64,000 nucleotides of DNA, taken from Pigmentiphaga sp. NML030171 (GTDB taxonomy: Bacteria > Pseudomonadota > Gammaproteobacteria > Burkholderiales > Burkholderiaceae_B). Of the stretch, positions 7,428 through 15,499 are shown piece after piece. Positions within the stretch are counted from its first letter, which is position 1. Each line of letters begins with the position of its first letter. Position numbers and translations under genes: made by a program. Location of the stretch: positions 186,001-250,000 of the forward strand of contig NZ_NINX01000033.1 of assembly GCF_002188635.1 (NCBI RefSeq). The letters run 5' to 3'. Below the pieces are notes generated by a model. It saw only the letters and a list, made by a program, of their open reading frames with translations, did not search any database and had not been told where the DNA came from.

Positions 7428-8655
7428 CGGACACGGTGCCCAGCTTCGCGGCCACGGCCTCCCGACAATCGTAGCTGTACAGCCAGTCGACCCGGCGCCA
7501 TTTCTCCTGGCTGTTGGTCAGAGCGGCCCAGCGGAACTTCAGGTTGCGCATGAACTTCTTCAGCGGATCGGTCTGGTGGAACATGCGACCCGCCTCGCGC
7601 GAGCCCAGTTGCACGCGCGCCGTGCGCGCGGTGCGCAGCTCCTCGTAGGCCTTGAGCGCGGCGGCCGGATCGTGCGGCAGCCCGGCCAGGCACAGCGCCA
7701 GCACAAGGCCGTCCTCGATACTTTGCGAACCGCCCTGCGACAGGAAAGGCACCATGGGATGGGCCGCGTCGCCCAGCAGCGTCACCCGGCCCCGGGTCCA
7801 CACCGGCCAGGGATCGCGGTCGTACAGCGCCCACTTGAACACCTCGTCGGTCGCCTCTATCAGGCCACGCACGATGGGGTGCCAGCCTTCGAACTCCTTC
7901 AGCACCTCGGCCTTGTCGCCGCGCGCCGACCACGATTCGAGCCGCCATTCCCCCGCCGGCACGATACCTATCCAATTGATGCGCCGGCCCGCCGACACGT
8001 AGTAGTTCACGAAGTGCCGGTGCGGCCCCCACCAGGCGTTGACGTTCTTCTCGATGCCCAGGTGGCGGGCGCGGTCCGCATCCGCCATGCCCCGCCAGGC
8101 AAGCAGCCCGGTGAAGCGCGGATCCTGCCCTTCCAGCAACTGGCCGCGCACGACCGAGTGCACGCCGTCGGCCCCGACCAGCACGTCGCCTTCCACGGTC
8201 TCGCCCGACTCCAGCACCACGCGCACACCCGCCGCGTCCTGCGCATACGTCTTGACGCGCTGCGCCAGCCGCACGTTCTCGCGCCCGTACGCATCGATCA
8301 AGGCATTGTGCAGATCGGCGCGGTGCACATGGTAGTAGGGCGCGCCGTAGCGCTGCGCGCACTCCGGCCCCAGCGGGAAATCGCGGATGGTGCGGCCGCT
8401 GGCCCAGTCGCGCGACCGGGTGGCAAGCGGCGCCACCGCCACGGCTTCCAGCGCCGGGGCGATGCCCAGGTCGTGCAGGACCTTGACGGCATTGGGGCCG
8501 AGTTGGATGCCCGCGCCGACCTCCTTCAGTACCGCTGTCTGTTCCAGCACCTCGACGTGGCGAAAGCCCAGTTTCCTGAGAGCCAGGGCCGTCGTCAGCC
8601 CTCCTATGCCCGCGCCGGCGATCAGGATGCGCGGTTGGTCGTATGAGGCTTTCAT
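7390..8655 (-). CDS. FAD-dependent aromatic monooxygenase (NicC/PicB/HpaM type)
   Basis: 421 residues from the ATG at 8655. The Rossmann FAD motif GAGIGG is at residues 14-19, followed by VGADGVHS and GDAAHPMVPFLSQGG, typical of the p-hydroxybenzoate/salicylate hydroxylase group. Group members hydroxylate, sometimes decarboxylating, hydroxy-aromatic acids with NAD(P)H and O2. The palindrome at 8712-8732 matches the one in front of the nicX operon, so it belongs to the same regulon. The product is expected to be 2,5-dihydroxypyridine or its carboxylate. Whether the substrate is 6-hydroxynicotinate, 6-hydroxypicolinate or 5-hydroxypicolinate cannot be decided. No pyridine-acid dehydrogenase (NicAB or PicA) gene is in the window. 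Confidence 0.85.
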   Translation of the reverse strand: MKASYDQPRILIAGAGIGGLTTALALRKLGFRHVEVLEQTAVLKEVGAGIQLGPNAVKVLHDLGIAPALEAVAVAPLATRSRDWASGRTIRDFPLGPECAQRYGAPYYHVHRADLHNALIDAYGRENVRLAQRVKTYAQDAAGVRVVLESGETVEGDVLVGADGVHSVVRGQLLEGQDPRFTGLLAWRGMADADRARHLGIEKNVNAWWGPHRHFVNYYVSAGRRINWIGIVPAGEWRLESWSARGDKAEVLKEFEGWHPIVRGLIEATDEVFKWALYDRDPWPVWTRGRVTLLGDAAHPMVPFLSQGGSQSIEDGLVLALCLAGLPHDPAAALKAYEELRTARTARVQLGSREAGRMFHQTDPLKKFMRNLKFRWAALTNSQEKWRRVDWLYSYDCREAVAAKLGTVSASVPAPTADSIA

Positions 8656-8711
8656 GCGTGCTGTTTCTCGCTGTAGGACATGGGGTGATGACCGGATACG
8701 ATATGTTCGCA

Positions 8712-8732
8712 TTGCGAAACTAAGTTTCGCAA
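8712..8732. promoter_or_regulatory. IclR operator palindrome, copy 2
   Basis: Half-sites TTGCGAAACT and AGTTTCGCAA around a single A form a perfect 21-bp palindrome 57 bp upstream of the monooxygenase ATG. It differs from the 1540-1560 copy only at the centre and the last base. It is taken as the second operator of the IclR protein at 644-1477. Confidence 0.8.
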
Positions 8733-8868
8733 ATAGTGTACGAGCGTAGCCAAGCGGCGTCAACGCGGTAAGAGCCCGATACGGAACGCGGACGAAATGA
8801 AAGCGGAGAGAAGAAAACGATGGCACGCGCCGCCGAACCGCGCAGGCAGTCCGGCGGCGCGGGGAGAC

Positions 8869-10353
8869 TCAGCCCTGGGGCTTGGGCGTGAAGAGGGCGG
8901 GGCGGCGGGCGCCGCCGTTGCGGGCTTCGCCGGCGGGGCGCGCCGCGCCCTGGGAAGCCGGCGCGGCATGGCGCGGCTGGGCTGGCCGGGCCTGGCTGGG
9001 TTGGGACGCGGCCGGCCGGCTGGCCGGGCCTTGCCCGCGCGCGGCGCCCTGTCCACGGCCACTCCCGGACGGCTGGCGGCCGCCTGAACCATGTGCTGAC
9101 TGTCCACGACCGCCGTCACGCGGCGCGCCCTGGCGTCCCTGGCCTTGGCGCGGCGCATGCGAGCGCGGCGGGCGTTCGGCGCGCTCGTCGCGATCGGGCG
9201 CCGACACGGTGAAGGCGGGCAGGGGCTCTCGATCGATCTTGCGCTTGATCAGCTTCTCGATGTCGGCCAGCAGCTTGCCTTCCTCGCCGTCGACCAGGGA
9301 CACCGCCGCGCCCGTCGCACCCGCGCGGCCGGTGCGGCCGATGCGGTGCACGTAGTCCTCGGGCACGTTGGGCAGTTCGAAATTCACCACCTGCGGCAGT
9401 TGGTCGATGTCCAGGCCGCGCGCCGCGATGTCGGTCGCCACCAGCACTTCCACCGAGCCGTCCTTGAATCCGGCCAGCGCCTTGGTGCGGGCGGACTGGC
9501 TCTTGTTGCCATGGATGGCGGCGGCGGGAACGCCGTCCTTGACCAGTTTCTCGGCCAGGCGATTGGCGCCGTGCTTGGTGCGCGTGAACACCAGCACCTG
9601 CTTCCAGCCGTTGCTACGCACCAGGTGGCTGAGCAGGTCGCGCTTCTGTTCCTTCTGCACCAGCAGCACCGACTGACGCACCAGCTCGGACGCGGTGTTG
9701 CGCCGCGCGACCGAGACCTCGCCCGGATCGTTCAGCACGCCCTTGGCGAGCGCGCGGATGTCATCGGAGAAGGTGGCCGAGAACAACAGGTTCTGGCGCT
9801 TGGCCGGCAGCAGCGCGAGGATCTTGCGGATGTCGCGGATGAAGCCCATGTCCAGCATGCGGTCGGCTTCGTCCAGCACCAGGATCTCGACGCCGGACAG
9901 GTCCAGCGTCTTCTGGCCCACGTGGTCCAGCAGGCGGCCGGGGGTGGCGACCAGGATGTCCACCGGCTTCTTCAGCGCGCTGATCTGCGGATTGATGTTC
10001 ACGCCGCCGAACATCACCATGGATTTAAGCGGCAGGTACTTGCCGTAGATCTGGACGGATTCCTCGACCTGCGCGGTCAGTTCGCGCGTGGGCGTCAGGA
10101 TCAGGCAGCGCGGCCGGCCCGGGCGCATCTGCGCGGGCCGGTTCGACGACAGCAGGTGCAGCAGGGGCAGGGTGAAGCCCGCGGTCTTGCCGGTGCCGGT
10201 CTGCGCGGCGGCCAGCAGGTCGCCGCCCTTGAGCACCTGGGGAATGGCCTGGGCCTGGATGGGGGTGGGATGGGTATAGCCGGCATCGGCGATGGCGCGC
10301 ATCAGCGGCTCGGCCAGGCCGAGGTCGGCAAACGAAATATCGGAAGTAATCAA
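8869..10353 (-). CDS. rhlE: DEAD-box ATP-dependent RNA helicase, RhlE type
   Basis: 494 residues if the TTG at 10353 is the start. That start gives a protein beginning (M)[16 protein letters not shown], with GGAG five bases upstream. The open frame extends to 10497 without similarity. The domains are a Q motif (FADLGL...[10 protein letters not shown]), AQTGTGKT, a DEAD box ([10 protein letters not shown]), a SAT motif (FSATFSDD), and a second RecA domain with [10 protein letters not shown]. The C-terminal ~110 residues are rich in Arg, Gly, Pro and Ala, as in RhlE proteins that bind structured RNA. It acts in ribosome or RNA remodelling. It is a housekeeping gene with no functional link to its neighbours. 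Confidence 0.93.
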   Translation of the reverse strand: MITSDISFADLGLAEPLMRAIADAGYTHPTPIQAQAIPQVLKGGDLLAAAQTGTGKTAGFTLPLLHLLSSNRPAQMRPGRPRCLILTPTRELTAQVEESVQIYGKYLPLKSMVMFGGVNINPQISALKKPVDILVATPGRLLDHVGQKTLDLSGVEILVLDEADRMLDMGFIRDIRKILALLPAKRQNLLFSATFSDDIRALAKGVLNDPGEVSVARRNTASELVRQSVLLVQKEQKRDLLSHLVRSNGWKQVLVFTRTKHGANRLAEKLVKDGVPAAAIHGNKSQSARTKALAGFKDGSVEVLVATDIAARGLDIDQLPQVVNFELPNVPEDYVHRIGRTGRAGATGAAVSLVDGEEGKLLADIEKLIKRKIDREPLPAFTVSAPDRDERAERPPRSHAPRQGQGRQGAPRDGGRGQSAHGSGGRQPSGSGRGQGAARGQGPASRPAASQPSQARPAQPRHAAPASQGAARPAGEARNGGARRPALFTPKPQG

Positions 10354-10727
10354 GACAACTCCAGCGACGGCCCGTCGCTCAAGCTGAGTGACTCCAATCG
10401 AGGCTGACGTACGTATTAACTGGGGATAGGCCGGCCGGAAAACGGCTGTCCGGGTGGAGCCCGGAAGACATGGCGCGCGGCGCCTGGCCGGATGCACGCC
10501 TGGATTGGAGCCAGGCGCGAGCCGCGATTGTACCCGGTAATGGCGACCTAGTGTTTACCCTAGTGACGATTTCACCAAGAGGGCGTATATTTACCCTTGT
10601 TTCACTATTAAATCCGCGTTTTAAATATAAAACGCGTGGCAGTGACAGCGAACACACCGCGGCGGGCCCTCCCGGACCCGCCTCCACCCGCTCTCGCGGC
10701 GCCTAGCCGCCCATGCAGGAGTACACC
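10354..10727. promoter_or_regulatory. Intergenic divergent promoter region with palindrome and repeated boxes
   Basis: This 374-bp gap between rhlE and the cupin gene has no coding signal. An AT-rich patch at 10550-10636 holds a perfect 9-bp inverted repeat: CGCGTTTTA at 10615-10623 and TAAAACGCG at 10628-10636 around AATA. It also holds two direct repeats TTTACCCT at about 10554 and 10590. These are candidate operator sites for the cupin gene. The IclR encoded at 12499-13299 is the nearest candidate binder. Confidence 0.5.
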
Positions 10728-11264
10728 ATGACGGATATGTCCGAACAACAGCAAGTCGCCCGCAGCTGGGACCGCCCCGAAGGCGCTGACTTCGAGACCT
10801 GGATGAACTCGCGCGTCGCGCGGTTCTCGACCCGTAAGTACGACTGGGATGCCCTGAAGTTCCAGGCCGACTTCGATCCCAAGTACCGCCGTGCGCAAAT
10901 GCGCTATGTCGGCACGGGCGGCACCGGCGTCGCCGCCGATTCGAACACCGTGCCTTCCGAGCACTTCACGTTCTCGACCATGGTGATCCCGGCCGGCCAC
11001 GAAGGCCCCCCGCACCTGCACACCGACGTCGAGGAAATCTTCTTCGTCATCCGTGGCAAGCTCAAGGTGATCCTGGAGAAGGACGGCGAGCGCTTCGAAA
11101 CCATCCTGACCGACCGCGACCTGGTGTCGGTTCCCCCGGGCGTGTACCGCGAGGAAATCAACATCGGCGACGAAGACGCCCTGATGTGTGTGATGCTGGG
11201 CGCCAAGAAGCCCATCACCCCGACCTACCCGCCCGAGCACCCGCTGGCGAAGATCAAACGGTAA
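10728..11264 (+). CDS. Cupin-domain protein
   Basis: 178 residues from the ATG at 10728, chosen because GGAG lies seven bases upstream; an ATG at 10713 is also in frame. A single cupin barrel shows the metal-binding signature PPHLHTDVEEIFFVIRGK (His-x-His, then Glu) and a second motif around SVPPGVYREE, where the usual His is not obvious. It could be a metal-dependent dioxygenase, isomerase or binding protein. It precedes the alpha/beta hydrolase, IclR and aspartate dehydrogenase genes but is separated from them by a large palindromic repeat. Catalytic role unknown. Confidence 0.85.
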   Translation: MTDMSEQQQVARSWDRPEGADFETWMNSRVARFSTRKYDWDALKFQADFDPKYRRAQMRYVGTGGTGVAADSNTVPSEHFTFSTMVIPAGHEGPPHLHTDVEEIFFVIRGKLKVILEKDGERFETILTDRDLVSVPPGVYREEINIGDEDALMCVMLGAKKPITPTYPPEHPLAKIKR

Positions 11265-11268
11265 TAGG

Positions 11269-11582
11269 CCCCCCTACGCGCTTACGCGCGCCCCCCAAGG
11301 GGGCGATGCGGGTGGACCGGCGGAGCCGGATCCACCGCATCCTGGGTCTAGTGCCGCTCTCTTGGGTTGTGGCACCGTTGCTATCGCTGGCTGCCAGCGG
11401 TAGCAACGATGTGGCGTACCAAGAAACCGGTACTAGACCCAGGGCGCCGCGGATCCGGCTTTGCCGGTCCGCCAGCGCCGCCCCTCGAGGGGAGCGGCCA
11501 TAGGCCGCGTGGGGTGGGCTTTCCCTCCGGTCCGCCAGCGCCGCCCCCTTGAGGGGGCCCGCGTAAGCGGGTACGGGGTGGA
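11269..11582. repeat. Composite palindromic intergenic repeat, copy A
   Basis: A left arm (about 11269-11341) contains GGACCGG/CCGGATCC and CCCCCC/GGGGG stems. A right arm (about 11443-11582) repeats the same motifs in inverse orientation, twice. Between them, 11342-11442 is itself an imperfect palindrome: two 50-base arms match at 39 positions around one central base. It contains no open reading frame of note. The same arms recur at 14135-14466 and 63628-63705. Confidence 0.75.
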
Positions 11583-11602
11583 TTTTTTCTGGATTTAGGA
11601 CG

Positions 11603-12496
11603 ATGCAGACCGATACGTTGGCGCCGGAACCGTCGCCGGAAACGCTGGAGTTGCTCAATAGCCGTTTCGCCGAAAAATCGGTGCAAACGGCCGGGGGCGT
11701 GCAGTGTTATCGCGAGGCGGGCACGCCGGGCGCGGACGGCATGGCCATCGTGCTGTTGCATGGCATCGGCTCGGGCGCGGGCTCGTGGCTGCATGCGGCG
11801 CTGAAGTTGGCCGAACGCGCGCGCGTGGTCGCCTGGGACGCTCCGGGCTACGGCAATTCGGCGCGGCTGGCGCCGGCCTCGCCGGGCGCGGAAGACTATG
11901 CCGGTCGGCTGGACCAGATGCTCGATGCGCTGGGCATCGATCGCTGCGTGCTGGTCGGCCATTCGCTCGGCACGCTCATGGCCACCGCCTATGCGCATGA
12001 CCTGGGCAAGCAGCGGGTCGCGCGCCTGGTGCTGCTGAGCCCCACGCGCGGCTACGGCAATCCCGCGCTGGCCGAGCGCCAGGAAGCGGTGCGCGCCGAG
12101 CGGCTGCGCACGCTGGAACAGGTCGGCATCGCCGGCATGGCGCGCACGCGCCCGGCCAAGATGCTGTCGTCCGAACCCAGCGCCGAGGCCCTGGCCTGGG
12201 TCCGCTGGAACATGGAGCGCCTGGATACCGCCGGCTACCGCCAGGCGATCGAGATGCTGTGCAATGCCGACATGGCCGCCTACGCGCCGGCCGCGATGCC
12301 GGTCGAGGTCCATTCCGGCGACCAGGACACCGTCACGATCCCGGCCAACTGCCGCGCCATCGCCGAGATGTTCGGCGCGCCCTACGGCTCCATCGCCGTG
12401 GCCGGCCACGCCTGCCACATCGAGCGGCCGGAGGCCGTCGCGGCCATACTGGAAGGCGCGCACGCCGCGGCCATCGCCGACGCCACGCCCCGCTGA
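11603..12496 (+). CDS. Alpha/beta-hydrolase
   Basis: 297 residues. The hydrolase fold shows an oxyanion region LLHGIGSG, nucleophile elbow GHSLG, a C-terminal Asp region (HSGDQDTV) and a His (AGHACHIE). It is cytoplasmic, with no signal peptide. The size and layout fit ring-cleavage-product or enol-lactone hydrolases. The stop is followed after 2 bp by the IclR gene, so it is probably part of one operon with IclR and aspartate dehydrogenase. A role as N-formylmaleamate deformylase for the cluster 5 kb upstream is possible but not specifically supported. Confidence 0.85.
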   Translation: MQTDTLAPEPSPETLELLNSRFAEKSVQTAGGVQCYREAGTPGADGMAIVLLHGIGSGAGSWLHAALKLAERARVVAWDAPGYGNSARLAPASPGAEDYAGRLDQMLDALGIDRCVLVGHSLGTLMATAYAHDLGKQRVARLVLLSPTRGYGNPALAERQEAVRAERLRTLEQVGIAGMARTRPAKMLSSEPSAEALAWVRWNMERLDTAGYRQAIEMLCNADMAAYAPAAMPVEVHSGDQDTVTIPANCRAIAEMFGAPYGSIAVAGHACHIERPEAVAAILEGAHAAAIADATPR

Positions 12497-12498
12497 CC

Positions 12499-13299
12499 AT
12501 GAACGACGCCGCCATCAGCGAAGACATTCCCGAGCGCTACATCGTCCCGGGCCTGGAGCGAGGCCTGCGGCTGCTCAGCCACTTCAGCCGCCAGAACCGG
12601 ACACTGTCGGCGCCCGAGTTCGCTCGAAAGATGGGGCTTCCACGCTCCACCGTGTTCCGGCTGCTGACCACGCTGGAAGCGCTGGGCTTCATCGAGCGCA
12701 CCGAGGGCGGACGCAACTACCGCCTGGGCATGGCGGTGCTGAGCCTGGGCTTCGAATACCTGGCCTCGCTGGAGCTGACCGAACTGGGATCGCCGCTGCT
12801 GCAGCGCCTGCGTGACGAGATCGGCTATTCGTGCAACCTGGTGGTGCGCGACGGCCGTTCCATCGTCTACGTGGCGAAGGTCTCGGCGCCCACGCTGTTC
12901 CCCAGCGCGGTCAACCTGGGCACGCGCCTGCCCGCGCACGCCACCGTGCTCGGCCGCGTGATGCTGACCGACCTGGACCATCGGGAAATGAGCGAGCTCT
13001 ATCCCGACGAGGAACTGGAAGTCTATTCGCCCAGCACCCCGTCCACCCTGACCGCGCTGCAGGGCCTGCTGGCGCAGGACCGGGCCAATGGCTACGCCAT
13101 GGGCGCCGGCTTCTACGAACCCAGCATCACCAGCATCGCCACGCCGGTGCGCGACCACACCGGCCGCGTGGTCGCGGCGCTGGGCGCCGCCCTGCCGTCG
13201 TCGCGCGTCGAGCAAGCGCGCGTATCCGAGCTGATCGGCCGCGTGCGCGGCACCGCCGACGAGCTGTCGCGCCTGCTCAACTATTCACCGTCCCATTGA
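12499..13299 (+). CDS. IclR-family transcriptional regulator
   Basis: 266 residues. The N-terminal winged helix (about 17-75) has the recognition region FARKMGLPRSTVFRLLTTLE. The effector domain (about 90-260) includes ATVLGRVMLTDL and SITSIATPVRD, as in regulators of aromatic acid catabolism. It starts 2 bp after the hydrolase stop and is followed by aspartate dehydrogenase, so it lies inside the operon it may control. The palindrome at 10615-10636 in front of the cupin gene is a possible target. Confidence 0.9.
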   Translation: MNDAAISEDIPERYIVPGLERGLRLLSHFSRQNRTLSAPEFARKMGLPRSTVFRLLTTLEALGFIERTEGGRNYRLGMAVLSLGFEYLASLELTELGSPLLQRLRDEIGYSCNLVVRDGRSIVYVAKVSAPTLFPSAVNLGTRLPAHATVLGRVMLTDLDHREMSELYPDEELEVYSPSTPSTLTALQGLLAQDRANGYAMGAGFYEPSITSIATPVRDHTGRVVAALGAALPSSRVEQARVSELIGRVRGTADELSRLLNYSPSH

Positions 13300-13327
13300 C
13301 CGGGCAACGCATCGCCCAGGAGCCAAC

Positions 13328-14134
13328 ATGCTACGAATCACGATGATAGGGTCGGGGGCCATCGGCCTCTCCGTCCTGTCGCTGCTGAAGAACGATTCCG
13401 ACGTGTCGATCGACAGCGTCATCGTCGCCCCCGACACGCTGGACCAGGCCCGCGAGCAGGTCGCCGCGATCGCTCCCAAGGCCCAGGTCGTGACCGGCCT
13501 GGCCGAGGTCGCCCAGCGCCCCGACCTGCTGGTCGAATGCGCCGGCCACGGCGCGCTGCGTGCCCACGTGCTGCCCGCGCTCGAACAAGGCATCCCCTGC
13601 GTGGTGGTGTCCATCGGCGCGCTGTCGGATGTCGAACTGGCGCGCCAGCTGGAAGATGCCGCCAAGCGCGGCAAGACCCAGGTGCAGCTGCTGTCGGGCG
13701 CCATCGGCGGCATCGACGCGCTGGCCGCGGCCAAGATCGGTGGCCTGGACTCGGTGGTGTACACCGGCCGCAAGCCGGCCCTGGCCTGGAAGGACACGCC
13801 GGCCGACGGCCAGTTCAAGCTCGAGGCGCTGACCGAGCCCACGGTGATCTTCGAAGGCCCCGCCGGCGAAGCCGCCCGGCTCTTCCCGAAGAACGCCAAC
13901 GTCGCCGCCACGCTGTCGCTGGCCGGCCTCGGCCTGGACCGCACCCAGGTGCGCCTGATTGCCGACCCCTCCAGCAAGGAAAACGTGCACCACGTGGAAG
14001 CCAGCGGCGCCTTCGGCAGCTTCGAGATCACCATGCGGGGCAAGCCGCTCGCGGCCAACCCCAAGACTTCCGCCCTGACTGTCTATAGCGTCGTGCGCGC
14101 CATCGGCAATCAGGCGCATGCAGTGGCCATATAA
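13328..14134 (+). CDS. nadX: L-aspartate dehydrogenase
   Basis: 268 residues, the usual size. A Rossmann motif GSGAIG opens the protein. ECAGHGALRAHVLPAL and the C-terminal NVHHVEASGAFGSFEI, with the presumed catalytic His, match NAD(P)-dependent aspartate dehydrogenases of betaproteobacteria. It interconverts aspartate with iminoaspartate or oxaloacetate and ammonia. In a degradative operon it may remove the amino group of aspartate or a related amino acid rather than supply NAD synthesis; no nadA or nadC gene is nearby. A palindromic repeat follows directly. Confidence 0.88.
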   Translation: MLRITMIGSGAIGLSVLSLLKNDSDVSIDSVIVAPDTLDQAREQVAAIAPKAQVVTGLAEVAQRPDLLVECAGHGALRAHVLPALEQGIPCVVVSIGALSDVELARQLEDAAKRGKTQVQLLSGAIGGIDALAAAKIGGLDSVVYTGRKPALAWKDTPADGQFKLEALTEPTVIFEGPAGEAARLFPKNANVAATLSLAGLGLDRTQVRLIADPSSKENVHHVEASGAFGSFEITMRGKPLAANPKTSALTVYSVVRAIGNQAHAVAI

Positions 14135-14466
14135 CCCCCCTACGCGCTGACGCGCGCCCCCCAGGGGGCGATGCGGGTGGACCGGCAAAGCCGGATCCAC
14201 CGCATCCTGGGGTAACAATAGGCAGACGGAGAACAGTGTTTTTCTTGTCGAGGCCTATATGCGAGAGGGTCGGAGGAGCAGATCCATCTCGCCCTGTCTG
14301 AAGCTCATTACTCGGCGTAAGACTGAGCTCGGTCAGGTTATTCAAGGCGGGAAAAACGCCATTTTCCGCCAGCCTGGTTTTACCCCTGGGCGCCGCGGAT
14401 CCGGCTTTGCCGGTCCGCCAGCGCCGCCCCCTTGAGGGGGCGCCCGTCAGGGCGTAGGGGGTGGGC
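14135..14466. repeat. Composite palindromic intergenic repeat, copy B
   Basis: The left arm (14135-14213) closely matches the left arm of copy A. The right arm (14383-14466) is its inverse and matches the right arm of copy A. The 170-bp interior differs from copy A but also begins and ends with complementary bases (GGGGTAA and TTACCCC). It fills the gap between nadX and the next Bug gene and has no convincing coding frame. Confidence 0.75.
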
Positions 14467-14494
14467 ACTTATTGTCATGGAGTAGTAGTTCATT

Positions 14495-15499
14495 ATGTTT
14501 AAGACTAGCACTCGCCTGGCTGCCGGCGCGCTGTTCGCGGCGGTCGCCACCGCTTCTTTCGCCCAGGCTCCCGCGGCCGACGACGCCGCCGCCAAGGCCT
14601 CGCTCAAGCACGGCCAGTTCCGCATCATCGCCCCGTTCCCGCCGGGCGGCCCCGTCGACGTGCTGGCCCGCCTGCTGGGCACCGGCCTGCAGAATGAATA
14701 CGGCCAGAGCGCCGTCGTGGACAACCGTCCCGGCGCCAACGGCAACATCGGCATCGACGCCGTCAAGCGCGCCGCCGGCGACGGCCACACGCTGCTGGTC
14801 GTGCCGGCCGGCAACATGACCATCAACCCGACGCTGATGGCCAACCTGCCTTACAACGTGGACAAGGACTTCACCGCGGTTGCGATGATGGCCAAGGCGC
14901 CCAACGTGGTCGCCGTGTTCCCCTCGGTTCCCGCCAAGAACATCCAGGAACTGATCGCGCTGACCAAGTCCAAGCCCGGCACCATGGCCTACGGCTCGCC
15001 CGGCGTGGGCAGCGGCCTGCACCTGGCCGGCGAACTGTTCAAGGAAGCCACCGGCGCCGACCTGCTGCACGTTCCGTACAAGGGCACGACCCAGGCGCTG
15101 AATGACGCGCTGGGCGGCCAGATCCAGGTCATCTTCGGCGCGCTGCCGACCCTGATGCCCCAGATCAAGTCCGGCAAGCTGCGCGCGCTGGCCCTGACCG
15201 GCTCCGAGCGTTCGCCCATCATGCCCGAGATCCCCACCCTGGCCGAGACCGGCGTGAAGGGCGTGAACGTGGTGTCGTGGTATGGCCTGTACGTGCCCAG
15301 CTCGACGCCGGCCAACATCTCGGGCCAGCTCGCGCGCGACGTGACCAAGATCCTGAACGAACCCGCCACGCTGGAGACGTTGAAGGCCCAGGGCCTGGAG
15401 CTGTCGCCGCTGCGCCTGGAAGCCTTCCGCAAGTTCCAGGCCGACGAGACCAAGACCTGGGAAAAGGTGATCAAGTCGCAAGGCATCACCGCCGGCTGA
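14495..15499 (+). CDS. Bug/TctC-family periplasmic solute receptor
   Basis: 334 residues with an N-terminal signal peptide (ALFAAVATASFAQA). Bug motifs are present: IIAPFPPGGPVDVLAR, VVDNRPGANGNIG and LLHVPYKG. A distinctive insert-like segment AADDAAAKASLKHG separates the signal from the first strand. It is the last gene of the aspartate dehydrogenase cluster, isolated by a composite repeat upstream and a strong terminator downstream (15543-15572). Ligand unknown; an amino or carboxylic acid handled by this cluster is the natural guess. No TctAB genes are adjacent. Confidence 0.92.
   Translation: MFKTSTRLAAGALFAAVATASFAQAPAADDAAAKASLKHGQFRIIAPFPPGGPVDVLARLLGTGLQNEYGQSAVVDNRPGANGNIGIDAVKRAAGDGHTLLVVPAGNMTINPTLMANLPYNVDKDFTAVAMMAKAPNVVAVFPSVPAKNIQELIALTKSKPGTMAYGSPGVGSGLHLAGELFKEATGADLLHVPYKGTTQALNDALGGQIQVIFGALPTLMPQIKSGKLRALALTGSERSPIMPEIPTLAETGVKGVNVVSWYGLYVPSSTPANISGQLARDVTKILNEPATLETLKAQGLELSPLRLEAFRKFQADETKTWEKVIKSQGITAG

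Noticed and set aside
11603-12496. Alpha/beta hydrolase as the missing NicD
   Set aside because: It is in another operon with its own IclR and aspartate dehydrogenase, lacks the shared operator, and I see no NicD-specific match.
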